In this document: in pieces, positions 1-7,285 of the stretch
How positions within the stretch are numbered: position 1 is the first letter of the stretch
Layout: the number at the start of each line of letters is the position of its first letter
Origin: Kitasatospora aureofaciens
GTDB lineage: Bacteria > Actinomycetota > Actinomycetes > Streptomycetales > Streptomycetaceae
DNA: 64,000 bases
Direction: 5' to 3'
NCBI GenBank assembly: GCA_000720845.1
Contig: JODU01000001.1
Location: 248,001-312,000, forward strand
Translations under genes and position numbers: made by a program
The notes under the pieces: model-generated
Database searches by the model: none
What the model was told of the DNA's origin: nothing
What the model saw: the letters and a program-made list of their open reading frames with translations, nothing else

Positions 1-1
1 G

Positions 2-415
2 CTGGTGACCCGCTACTACGAGGGTGCGGGCGGGGTCCGCCCGTACGGCTACTGGGTGTGGGCCAACCTCGCCTGCACGGTGCTCATCACGGGCCTGGCC
101 ACGGCGGCGGGACTGCGGCGGGCCGGGGGCGTGCTGCTGCGGTGGCGGCCCGGGGGCGTGCGGGCGGAGGGCGGGCGCGCCGGAGGCGAGCGGGGCGCGG
201 AGGTCCGGCTGGCGTTCCTCGTGGCCGCCGGACTGCTCGCCCTGCTGGCCGCCGACCTGTCCGGCATGAGCAAGGCGGAGACGGAACGCATCTGGCTGCC
301 CTTCGCCCTGTGGCTCCTGGCGGCCTGCGCCTTCCTCACCCGTCCGCGCGGATGGCTGACGGCGCAGGCGGTCGTGGCCCTGCTCCTCAACCATCTGCTG
401 GCGACCGGCTGGTGA
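2..415 (+). CDS. C-terminal part of a polytopic membrane protein (5' end outside window)
   Basis: The reading frame is open from base 2, so only the last ~138 codons are present; the GTG at 5 is probably an internal Val. About four hydrophobic segments are visible (roughly residues 18-36, 69-88, 97-115 and 118-135 counted from the GTG), with an Arg-rich loop between the first two. The stretch SKAETERIWLPF resembles the short motif before the last helices of actinobacterial membrane proteins related to PMT-type glycosyltransferases. That family link is a recollection and not proved here. A strong hairpin follows the stop and separates it from the convergent cold-shock gene. Confidence 0.6.
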   Translation: MVTRYYEGAGGVRPYGYWVWANLACTVLITGLATAAGLRRAGGVLLRWRPGGVRAEGGRAGGERGAEVRLAFLVAAGLLALLAADLSGMSKAETERIWLPFALWLLAACAFLTRPRGWLTAQAVVALLLNHLLATGW

Positions 416-436
416 GGACGGCTGGGAGCGCACACG

Positions 437-474
437 CGCCGAGGGCCCGCACCGTGCGGTGCGGGCCCTCGGCG
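437..474. terminator. Bidirectional intrinsic terminator
   Basis: The sequence forms an uninterrupted 18-bp GC-rich stem around a TG centre. It lies 22 bp after the membrane-protein stop and 38 bp beyond the stop of the convergent csp gene, so it can end both transcripts. There is no clear T-run, as is usual in Streptomyces. Confidence 0.8.
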
Positions 475-511
475 GGTACGTCGACGTACGTCGAGACGTA
501 CTGCGCGGGTG

Positions 512-715
512 TTACGCGGGAACGATGTTCTCCGCCTGCGGGCCCTTCTGGCCCTGCGTGACGTCGAAGTTCACCCGCTGGCCCTCCTGGAGCTCGCGGA
601 AGCCCTGGGTGGCGATGTTCGAGTAGTGGGCGAAGACGTCGGCGCCGCCGCCGTCCTGCGCGATGAAACCGAAGCCCTTTTCGGCGTTGAACCACTTCAC
701 GGTACCGGAAGCCAT
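512..715 (-). CDS. Cold-shock protein, CspA family
   Basis: The 67-residue protein covers a complete single cold-shock domain. RNP1 is visible as KGFGFI (residues 13-18) and RNP2 as the ADVFAHYS stretch (about 25-32); the start GTVKWFNAEKG is canonical. Family members bind single-stranded RNA or DNA and melt secondary structure in cold or growth transitions. The ATG at 715 is preceded by AGGAG 6-7 bases upstream, which fixes the start; longer in-frame versions would run into the leader. It is monocistronic, with a ~120-nt untranslated leader upstream and a shared terminator downstream. Acidic CspA paralogues of this length are numerous in Streptomyces, so no specific gene symbol is given. Confidence 0.95.
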   Translation of the reverse strand: MASGTVKWFNAEKGFGFIAQDGGGADVFAHYSNIATQGFRELQEGQRVNFDVTQGQKGPQAENIVPA

Positions 716-842
716 GCTTTTTTCTCCTAGGCAAGTGCTGAAGGCCCACACCGCGCGGGCCCTCCCATCGCCGCGATGATCACCCGCCCGGAAAAACCGG
801 TAACACAAATGGCAACCACAACTGCAACTGATGTCCAGCCTA
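716..842 (-). promoter_or_regulatory. Promoter and long 5' leader of the cold-shock gene
   Basis: On the minus strand a TAGGCT -10-like box lies at 842-837, which would give an untranslated leader of ~115 nt. The stretch is markedly richer in A+T than its surroundings. Long structured leaders are known for cspA-family mRNAs, where they act as thermosensors. That it does so here is inference, and no convincing -35 was found. Confidence 0.4.
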
Positions 843-974
843 GCACGTAATTCATGGACGGCCCGGGAAGAAATCGCCGACAAAGATCTACCCTTTTCCC
901 CGTCGGACAATTATTCCCGCGCTGCGCCAATAACTGTTTCAGCGAGAATAGATTTCCGTATGCGGCGGTGTTGT

Positions 975-1646
975 TCAGCGCCCGAGGACCAGAACGCCGT
1001 ACCGGCCGAGCACGGAGGACTGGAGGGTCTCGCCCTGGGCGTAGCGCCAGCCCCAGGAGCGCAGCGCCTGCACGGTCGCGCCGTCGGTGCGGTCCACCAG
1101 CGTGATGCCGAGGGCGGCGTCGTGCTCGGCGAGCAGGCGGGTCTGCATGCGCCGGGCGAGGTTCCAGGCACCGTCCTGGTGCTGTCTGCGCACGCGGGCC
1201 GGGACGACGATCCCGGAGACCAGGAAGAGCCGGCCCGACGCGGCGACGGACAGCACGGTCCCGGGCAGGTACGGCTCCAGGCCGCGCACGCCGCGCGGAT
1301 CGCCGCCGGGCACGGGGTAGCCGTAGGCGCAGCCGGTCAGGACGGTGGTCTCCGCTATCAGCAGACAGAAGCCCGGACGCCGTACGTCGGCGCCCAGTTG
1401 GCGCAGGAAGGCGCCGCGGGCCGCGTTCCACGCCCGGGGGCCGCCGCCGGAGGTCTGCGCGTACAGGTCGCCCAGCTCGGCGAACCGGTCCTCGATCTGA
1501 CGCCGGGTCAGTGGCCGCAGCCGTTCGCCGGCCTGCGGTGAGGAGCCGTGCGCCGGGCCCCGACGCCGCGGGCCCGGCCGGTGGTCACCGGCGGGCCGCT
1601 CGAGAGTCTCCGGGGTCGCCGGCCGCACCGGCACGTGCACCGTCAT
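975..1646 (-). CDS. Hypothetical protein, possibly GNAT-fold
   Basis: The protein has 223 residues when started at the ATG at 1646 (MTVHVPVRP); a 30-residue longer ORF exists but its N-terminus is Arg/Gly low-complexity. Residues ~55-75 hold a helical segment (LTRRQIEDRFAELGDLYAQT). The C-terminal two thirds alternate strands and helices, ending in an ALRSWGWRY-type motif typical of the last part of GNAT acetyltransferases. No acetyl-CoA loop (Q/RxxGxG/A) is obvious, so activity is doubtful. The protein is soluble, with no signal peptide. It lies between csp and the kinase, both on the same strand, with wide gaps and no sign of an operon. Confidence 0.6.
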   Translation of the reverse strand: MTVHVPVRPATPETLERPAGDHRPGPRRRGPAHGSSPQAGERLRPLTRRQIEDRFAELGDLYAQTSGGGPRAWNAARGAFLRQLGADVRRPGFCLLIAETTVLTGCAYGYPVPGGDPRGVRGLEPYLPGTVLSVAASGRLFLVSGIVVPARVRRQHQDGAWNLARRMQTRLLAEHDAALGITLVDRTDGATVQALRSWGWRYAQGETLQSSVLGRYGVLVLGR

Positions 1647-1779
1647 GAGGCGAGTCCTGCCCCGGGCTCGGGCGGTTCCGGCCCGGCGTCGTCGATCCCC
1701 GGGAGCGGCACCGGTGTCGGGGCCGGTGCACGGCATGCCCCCGGTCCTTCCACCGTACTCCGGGCCCCGTCCCGGTGGC

Positions 1780-3030
1780 TCAGCTCCCGCGGGGGAGGTC
1801 CACCTCCAGGGTGGTGGGGCCGCCGGGCGGACTGGTCAGGCGGAGGGTGCCGTCCAGTGCCGCGACGCGCCGGCGGATGCCGGTCAGCCCCGAGCCGCCG
1901 TCCTCGTCGGCGCCGCCCCGGCCGTCGTCCTCGACCAGCAGGCGCAGCCGGCCCCCGCGGGCCCGCACCGTGACCGAGGCCCGTGCGGCACCGCTGTGCT
2001 TCGCGACGTTCGTGAGCGCCTCGGCCACCACGAAGTACGCCGTCGCCTCGACCGACGCCGCGCACCGCTCCGGTACGTCGGCCTCGACGCGGCACGGCAC
2101 CCCGCAGTCCGCCGCCAGTCCCGACAGCGCGCCCGCGAGCCCCCGGTCGGCCAGGACCGGCGGCAGGATGCCCCGCGCCACCGAACGCAGCTCCGCCAGC
2201 GCCTGCTCCGCCGCGGACTGCGCCCGTTCCAGCAGCTCGTCCGCCCCGGCGGGGTCACGCGCCGCCATCCGCCGGGCCGCGCCCAGCAGCACCGTCACCG
2301 ACACCAGCCGGTTCTGCGCGCCGTCGTGCAGGGACCGTTCGATCCGGCGCAGCTCGGTGGCGTGCGCGTCCAGCGCGGCGGCCCTGGTCGCGGTCAGCTG
2401 CGCCACCCGCAGCGACAGGTCCGTGTCCGGGCCCGCCGCCAGCAGCCGCCGGGCCGGGGCGGCCTGGAGCCGTGCCATGCCGGGACCCAGGCCCAGGACG
2501 ATCGCGATCCAGCCCACGCCCAGCAGGGTCGCCGCGACCGCGTCCGGCCAGCTGTGCGCGGTGCCGACACCGATGGACGTGGTCGTGGCTTCCCCGGGGC
2601 TCAGCCGCCACCACAGCGGGAAGGTGGTGTCCCGGACGGCGCAGAGCGGCAGCAGGAAGCCGAGCAGGCCCAGCAGGAACCCCAGGGTGGCGTGCCGGAC
2701 CAGCCAGCTCAGCTCGCGCCGGGTGGTGGGGTCGGCCAGGGCGGGGCGCAGCCGGGTGGGCGGCGGGTCGGGCGGGACGATCTCGGGGCCCCGGCGGGAC
2801 AGGCGTTCGCGTTCCCGGCGGGCGAGCGCGTGCAGGGCGCTCAGGGCGGCGGGGGCGAGCAGCAGGCCCACGCCGGCCGGCGCGGTCACGGCGGCCAGGG
2901 CCACCAGCAGCAGCACGCCCAGCGCCAGGAACGCCGTGCCCAGCCCGCCGACGAGCTGCCCCGTCGCCGCACCGGCGGCCCGCAGGGTCCGTACGGCGGT
3001 CTCCCGCACGGACGTGATCGGCACCGTCAT
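1780..3030 (-). CDS. Two-component sensor histidine kinase, HisKA_3 (NarL/DesK) type, without adjacent regulator
   Basis: This is a 416-residue membrane kinase. The N-terminal half has about four hydrophobic segments (roughly 26-70, 113-131 and 163-184). The dimerisation/phosphoacceptor helix has the HisKA_3 motif RSLHDGAQNRL with His235. The HATPase domain shows the N-box (EALTNVAKHS, Asn341), G1 DDGRGG (368-373) and G2 GSGLTGIRRR. The ATG at 3030 has a GGAGG-type ribosome site. It is divergent from the small membrane protein/ABC operon starting at 3241, so it may sense the transported compound. No response regulator adjoins it; the nearest is at 10796-11470, which already has its own kinase. 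It may share that regulator or be an orphan. Confidence 0.9.
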   Translation of the reverse strand: MTVPITSVRETAVRTLRAAGAATGQLVGGLGTAFLALGVLLLVALAAVTAPAGVGLLLAPAALSALHALARRERERLSRRGPEIVPPDPPPTRLRPALADPTTRRELSWLVRHATLGFLLGLLGFLLPLCAVRDTTFPLWWRLSPGEATTTSIGVGTAHSWPDAVAATLLGVGWIAIVLGLGPGMARLQAAPARRLLAAGPDTDLSLRVAQLTATRAAALDAHATELRRIERSLHDGAQNRLVSVTVLLGAARRMAARDPAGADELLERAQSAAEQALAELRSVARGILPPVLADRGLAGALSGLAADCGVPCRVEADVPERCAASVEATAYFVVAEALTNVAKHSGAARASVTVRARGGRLRLLVEDDGRGGADEDGGSGLTGIRRRVAALDGTLRLTSPPGGPTTLEVDLPRGS

Positions 3031-3132
3031 CCGCCTGCCTCCCTCCGGGCCGTGGGCCCCGGCCGTGGGACCGCTCCGGCGTGGCCGACCCTATGCGGCC
3101 GGGCGGGCAGGTGACGGGTGCGGAGCCAGAAA

Positions 3133-3148
3133 GTACAGCCTGCTGTAC
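3133..3148. promoter_or_regulatory. Inverted repeat in the kinase/ABC divergent promoter region
   Basis: GTACAG and CTGTAC face each other across a 4-bp spacer (CCTG), giving a 16-bp dyad in the 210-bp gap between the kinase and the ABC operon. A TAGCGT -10-like box for the rightward operon lies at 3196-3201. The position suits an operator for one or both divergent units. The binding protein is unknown. Confidence 0.45.
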
Positions 3149-3240
3149 CTCGGACCGGGCGGCCCACGGGATCGGCCGCCGGGGGCCCCGGTCCCTAGCG
3201 TCGGAGACCACCGAGAGCGACGCCGACGGAGGCCGCAGCC

Positions 3241-3576
3241 GTGACTCAGCAGGACCGCCAGAACCGCCAGGACCACCAGGACCGCCGGGCTCAGAAGATC
3301 CACCAGGGCCCCGATCACCACCACCAGGACCCCTACCGCCTGAGCGCGCCCCGGGCCGTCCCCGCCCCCTTCCCCGGCGACGGCGACGGCCCGGACGCCG
3401 TCTCCCGCGGTGACGTCCTGCGGACGCTGCTGTGGGCCGTGGTGGTGCTCAGCGCGGTCGCCAACATGGCCCTCTCCTTCACCGGTGCCGCCACCGCGCT
3501 CCACCTGGCCAGCGGCGTGGTCACCGTGCTCGCCGCCGGGACCCTCGTCGTGCGCGGGCTGCGGGGGCGGCGATGA
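3241..3576 (+). CDS. Small two-helix membrane protein at the head of the ABC operon
   Basis: The 111-residue protein has a GTG start. The first ~55 residues are hydrophilic and rich in Gln, Asp, His and Arg, including a poly-His patch (DHHHQD). Two predicted transmembrane helices follow (about 61-80 and 84-103), ending in a basic tail RGLRGRR. It overlaps the ATPase gene by 4 bp (ATGA at 3573-3576), so the two are translationally coupled. I do not recognise a family. Its His-rich tail could bind metal, and it could be an accessory or sensory subunit of the exporter; both are inference. Confidence 0.7.
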   Translation: MTQQDRQNRQDHQDRRAQKIHQGPDHHHQDPYRLSAPRAVPAPFPGDGDGPDAVSRGDVLRTLLWAVVVLSAVANMALSFTGAATALHLASGVVTVLAAGTLVVRGLRGRR

Positions 3577-4328
3577 GCACCGCCGCCCTCCCTGCCGTCA
3601 CCGCGCGCCGGGCGCCCGCCATCGCGCTGGACCGGGTCGCCCGGACGTACCCGGGCGGCGTCCGGGCCCTCGACGAGGTGTCGCTGACCGTGGAGCACGG
3701 CACGTTCCTCGCCGTGATGGGGCCCTCGGGCTCCGGCAAGAGCACCCTGATGCACTGCGCGGCCGGGCTGGACTCGCCCACGTCCGGCAGCGTCCGCATC
3801 GACGGGCAGGAGATCTCCGGCCTGAACGAGACGCGGCGCACCGAACTGCGCCGCGAGCGCGTCGGGTTCGTCTTCCAGGCGTACAACCTGATCCCCTCGC
3901 TCAGCGTCGAGGACAACATCACGCTGCCGCTGCGCCTGGCCGGGCGGCGCCCGGACCGCGAGTGGCTGCGGACGCTGACCGAGCGGGTGGGGCTGGCCGA
4001 CCGGCTGTCGCACCGCCCGGCCGAGCTGTCCGGCGGCCAGCAGCAACGGGCCGCCGTCGTACGGGCGCTGGCCGCGAAGCCCGCCGTCGTCTTCGCGGAC
4101 GAGCCGACCGGCGCGCTGGACCTGCGCAGCGCCCACCAGGTGCTCGGCCTGCTGCGCGCGCTCGTCGACGACCTCGGCCAGACGGTGGTCATGGTCACCC
4201 ACGACCCGGCCGCCGCGGCCCGCGCGCACCGTGCGCTGGTGATGGCCGACGGCCGGGTGGTCGAGGCCCTGGAGCGGCCGACGGCCCCCCGACTGGCCGA
4301 ACGGCTCGTCGCGTTGGGGGAGCGGTAG
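3573..4328 (+). CDS. ABC transporter ATP-binding protein, MacB/LolD-type
   Basis: The 251-residue ATPase has Walker A GPSGSGKST (50-58), Q-loop FQAYN (101-105), signature LSGGQQQR (152-159), Walker B AVVFADEP (171-178) and switch His210. The TGALD after Walker B is typical of the FtsE/LolD/MacB family, whose partners are FtsX-like permeases. The chosen ATG overlaps the upstream stop; the longer ORF upstream is in a non-coding frame. It is separated by 2 bp from the permease gene. The likely role is to energise export, or mechanotransmission, of a peptide, lipid or antibiotic. The substrate cannot be read from the sequence. Confidence 0.95.
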   Translation: MSTAALPAVTARRAPAIALDRVARTYPGGVRALDEVSLTVEHGTFLAVMGPSGSGKSTLMHCAAGLDSPTSGSVRIDGQEISGLNETRRTELRRERVGFVFQAYNLIPSLSVEDNITLPLRLAGRRPDREWLRTLTERVGLADRLSHRPAELSGGQQQRAAVVRALAAKPAVVFADEPTGALDLRSAHQVLGLLRALVDDLGQTVVMVTHDPAAAARAHRALVMADGRVVEALERPTAPRLAERLVALGER

Positions 4329-4330
4329 AC

Positions 4331-6886
4331 ATGCTGCATCTCGCCCTGCGCATGGCCGCGCACCGGATCACCGCACTGCTCGCCGTGGCGTGCGCGGTGC
4401 TCGGCGGCGCGGCCCTGATCACCGCCACCGGCGTACTCGCCGAGTCCGGGCTGCGCTCGCAGCTGCCGCCCGGGCGGCTCGGCGGCGCGGACGTCGTGGT
4501 CGCCGCCGGCCAGGAGCTCCACCCGAGCGGTGACCTGCCGGTCGCGCTGCCCGAGCGGGCCACGGTCCCGGCCCGGCTCGTGGACCGGCTGGCCGCCCTG
4601 CCCGGCGTCACCGCGGCCGTCGGCGACATCGGCTTCCCGGCCGCGCTGGTCGACGGGCGTGGACGGCCCGTCCCGGTCGCCGGGGACCCGGTGACGGCGG
4701 GTCACGGCTGGTCCTCCACCCGGCTGCTGGCGGGTGCGCGGGTCGAGGGGCGGGCGCCGTCCGGTGCGAAGGGTATCGCCGTGGACGCGGCGACGGCCGA
4801 CGCGGCGGGCCTCGCGGTGGGCGACCGGGTCCGGGTCATGGCCAACGGCCGCCCCGCCGCCTTCTACCGGGTCTCCGCGCTGGTCGACGCCCCGGGCGCG
4901 GGCGGCGGCGTCTACTTCGCCGACGGGACGGCCGCGGCGCTGGCCGGGCGCGGCGCCGGGAACGGAGGCGGCCCGCGCGCCGGGACCGTCGACCTGATCG
5001 GACTGCGGGCCGTCGACGGTGCCGAGGCGCGGGTGGCCGCCGCCGTCCGCGAGGAGGTGGCGGACACCGGCCTGCGGGTGGCCACCGGCGCGGACCGGGG
5101 CGAGGCGGTGGCACCCGGCGTGGGTTCCGCGCGCTCGCTGCTGATCCTGCTCGCCGGGTCGCTCGGCGGGATCGTGCTGCTGATCACCGGGTTCGTCGTC
5201 GCGGGCGCGCTGGGCGTGACCATCGCCGGGCAGCGCCGCGACCTGGCGCTGATGCGGGCCGTCGGCGCGACCCCGAAGCAGATCCGCCGCCTGGCCGCCG
5301 CACAGTCCACCCTGGTCGCGGCGGTCGTCCTGGTGCCGGGCGTGGCGGCGGGCTACCTGCTCGCGGGACGCTTCCGGGACCTGCTGGCCGACCGCGGCGT
5401 CCTCCCGGAGGAACTCCCGCTCACCCTCGGCCCGTTGCCCGCGCTCGCCACCCTGCTCCTGGTGGTGGGGGCGGTGCGGCTCTCCGCCCGGTGCGCGGCC
5501 TGGCGGACCTCGCGGATGCCGGCCACGGAGGCGGTCGCCGAGTCGCGCAGCGAGCCGCGCACACCGTCGCGGGCGCGGACCACGGCCGGGCTGCTGCTGA
5601 TCCTCGGCGCCCTGGCGCTCTCGGTGGTGCCGCTGCTGTCCCGGACGGTCCTCGGGGCATCGGTCACGTCCATCGCGGGCATCCTCGCCGCGATCGGCCT
5701 GGCGCTGTCCGGCCCCGCGCTGGTCAGGAGCGCGGGCGAGGCCGTCGTACGGCGGCTGCGGCCCGGTGTGGCGGCGCCGACGTGGCTGGCGCTGTCCAAC
5801 GTACGGGCCTACGCGCTGCGCCTGTCGGGCGTGGTCAGCCCGCTGGCCATGGGCGTCGTCTTCGTGCTGACCTACACCCTCACCCAGACCACGGTGCTGG
5901 CCGCCACCTCCGAGGACACCCGCACCGGCACGCTCGCCCAGTACGAGCTGACGGCACCCGCCCTGGGCGGGCTGCCCGACGGCACCCTGTCCGCCGTGCG
6001 GGACGTGCCCGGCGTACGGGCGGCGGAACCGGCCGGGACGACCACGGTGGTGTGGGAGTACGAGGAACTGGGCGAGCCCGCCGCCGAGTCGGCCTCGGCG
6101 ATGATCCTGGCGCCGGGCGCCCGGGACGTCGTGGACCTCGGCGTGACCGACGGCGGCCTGGACCGGCTGACCGGGGCGACGGTCGCCGTCAGCGACGAGG
6201 CCGCCCGCACGCGCGACGCCGGGCTCGGGAAGCGGGTCCGCCTGGTGCTCGGCGACGGGGCGCGCGTCGAGGCCCGGGTCGTCGCCGTGTACGACCGGGG
6301 GCTGGGCTTCGGCCCGGTCGTCCTCTCCCGCGAACTGGCCGCCGGGCACACCACGGCCGGCCTCGACCAGCGGGCGCTGGTCCGCACCGACGGCACCCGG
6401 GAGGCGGGGCGGGCGCTCGCCGCGCTGGCCGCCGGCCGTCCCGGCCTCGCGGTCGCCGGCACCGGCCCGGACGCCACCGGCGCGGACACGCCGCCCGAGG
6501 TGTGGGTCAACCTGGCGGTGGTCGTGGTGCTGCTCGGCTATCTGCTGCTGAGCATCGCCAACAAGCTGGTCGCCGCCACCGCCCAGCGCCGGTCGGAGAT
6601 CGCCGCGCTGCGCCTGGTCGGCACGACCCCGCGGCAGATCCGCGCCATGATGCGCCGCGAGGCCGCGGTGATCGCCGCCGCGGCCCTCGCCTCCGGCCTC
6701 CTGCTGTCCGCCGTCCCGCTGGCCCTCCTCGGCCAGGGCTTCCTCGGCCACCCTTGGCCGGCGGGCCCGGCCTGGCTCCTCCCTGCGGTGGCGGCGACGG
6801 TGGTGCTGACGTCCTGCCTCACGATCGAACTCCCCACCCGCCACGCCCTGCGCACCCCTCCGGCGGACGGCCTGCGAACGGGCTGA
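4331..6886 (+). CDS. ABC transporter permease, FtsX-like, two-repeat (MacB-type)
   Basis: The 851-residue protein begins with a transmembrane helix (about 13-35). A ~230-residue extracytoplasmic MacB_PCD-like domain follows, then an FtsX block (helices ~270-295, 320-345, 370-388), further helices near 417-465 and 500-520, a second periplasmic-type domain, and a C-terminal FtsX block (helices ~723-745, 776-800, 813-835). The cytosolic loop motif (LMRAVGATPKQIRR / ALRLVGTTPRQIRA) occurs in both blocks, showing the internal duplication typical of this family. The start ATG lies 2 bp after the ATPase stop. It forms the exporter with the preceding ATPase, and a second homologous system faces it from 10653. 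Confidence 0.93.
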   Translation: MLHLALRMAAHRITALLAVACAVLGGAALITATGVLAESGLRSQLPPGRLGGADVVVAAGQELHPSGDLPVALPERATVPARLVDRLAALPGVTAAVGDIGFPAALVDGRGRPVPVAGDPVTAGHGWSSTRLLAGARVEGRAPSGAKGIAVDAATADAAGLAVGDRVRVMANGRPAAFYRVSALVDAPGAGGGVYFADGTAAALAGRGAGNGGGPRAGTVDLIGLRAVDGAEARVAAAVREEVADTGLRVATGADRGEAVAPGVGSARSLLILLAGSLGGIVLLITGFVVAGALGVTIAGQRRDLALMRAVGATPKQIRRLAAAQSTLVAAVVLVPGVAAGYLLAGRFRDLLADRGVLPEELPLTLGPLPALATLLLVVGAVRLSARCAAWRTSRMPATEAVAESRSEPRTPSRARTTAGLLLILGALALSVVPLLSRTVLGASVTSIAGILAAIGLALSGPALVRSAGEAVVRRLRPGVAAPTWLALSNVRAYALRLSGVVSPLAMGVVFVLTYTLTQTTVLAATSEDTRTGTLAQYELTAPALGGLPDGTLSAVRDVPGVRAAEPAGTTTVVWEYEELGEPAAESASAMILAPGARDVVDLGVTDGGLDRLTGATVAVSDEAARTRDAGLGKRVRLVLGDGARVEARVVAVYDRGLGFGPVVLSRELAAGHTTAGLDQRALVRTDGTREAGRALAALAAGRPGLAVAGTGPDATGADTPPEVWVNLAVVVVLLGYLLLSIANKLVAATAQRRSEIAALRLVGTTPRQIRAMMRREAAVIAAAALASGLLLSAVPLALLGQGFLGHPWPAGPAWLLPAVAATVVLTSCLTIELPTRHALRTPPADGLRTG

Positions 6887-7285
6887 CGCGGATCCCGGAG
6901 CACGGACCGGACGGCCGGTCCCCCCGGCAGACGGAACCTCGACCGAGCGAGCCTTCACGACCGGGCCGGCCCCCACGCTGGGCGAGCCCCCTCACGGCGA
7001 GCGGGCCCCGGGGCCGGACGGGCCGCGGACCGACGGCCGGGGGACCCCGCGGCCGTACGGCCTTGGCGACCGGGTCGCTACGGCCGGGCGGCCCGCCGGG
7101 GTCGGGCGAGCCCTCGCGGCAGGCGGACCCCGCGGCCGGTGAGCCGCACGACCGGGCGCCCCCGCGGCAGGCGGGGGCGCGACCGGACGGGACCTGCACG
7201 GCTGACGGCTCCCGTGGCCGGGCGGTCCTCGCGACCCGTCAGGTCGCTCACCGGTGGCCCGGGTGGGTCCGCGCGGCCCGGGGGG
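6887..7285. other. Convergent intergenic region of degenerate GC-rich repeats
   Basis: About 400 bp separate the two convergent permease genes. No ORF here looks coding. A 7-bp stem hairpin (GGACCGG / CCGGTCC, 6904-6921) just after the first stop may be a terminator. The rest is patchwork GC-rich sequence in which a GGCGAGCCC...GGCGAGCGG-like module recurs imperfectly near 6978, 7100 and 7155. It looks like decayed tandem duplication. Confidence 0.5.
6904..6921 (+). terminator. Probable terminator of the first ABC operon
   Basis: A 7-bp perfect stem GGACCGG/CCGGTCC closes on ACGG, 18 bp after the permease stop codon. Confidence 0.5.

Noticed and set aside
3521..6976. Very long minus-strand ORF (1151 codons) opposite the first ABC operon
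   Set aside because: It is a shadow produced by G/C-biased third positions: composition is Arg/Gly/Ala/Gln low-complexity with no motifs, and the plus strand encodes clear ABC proteins.
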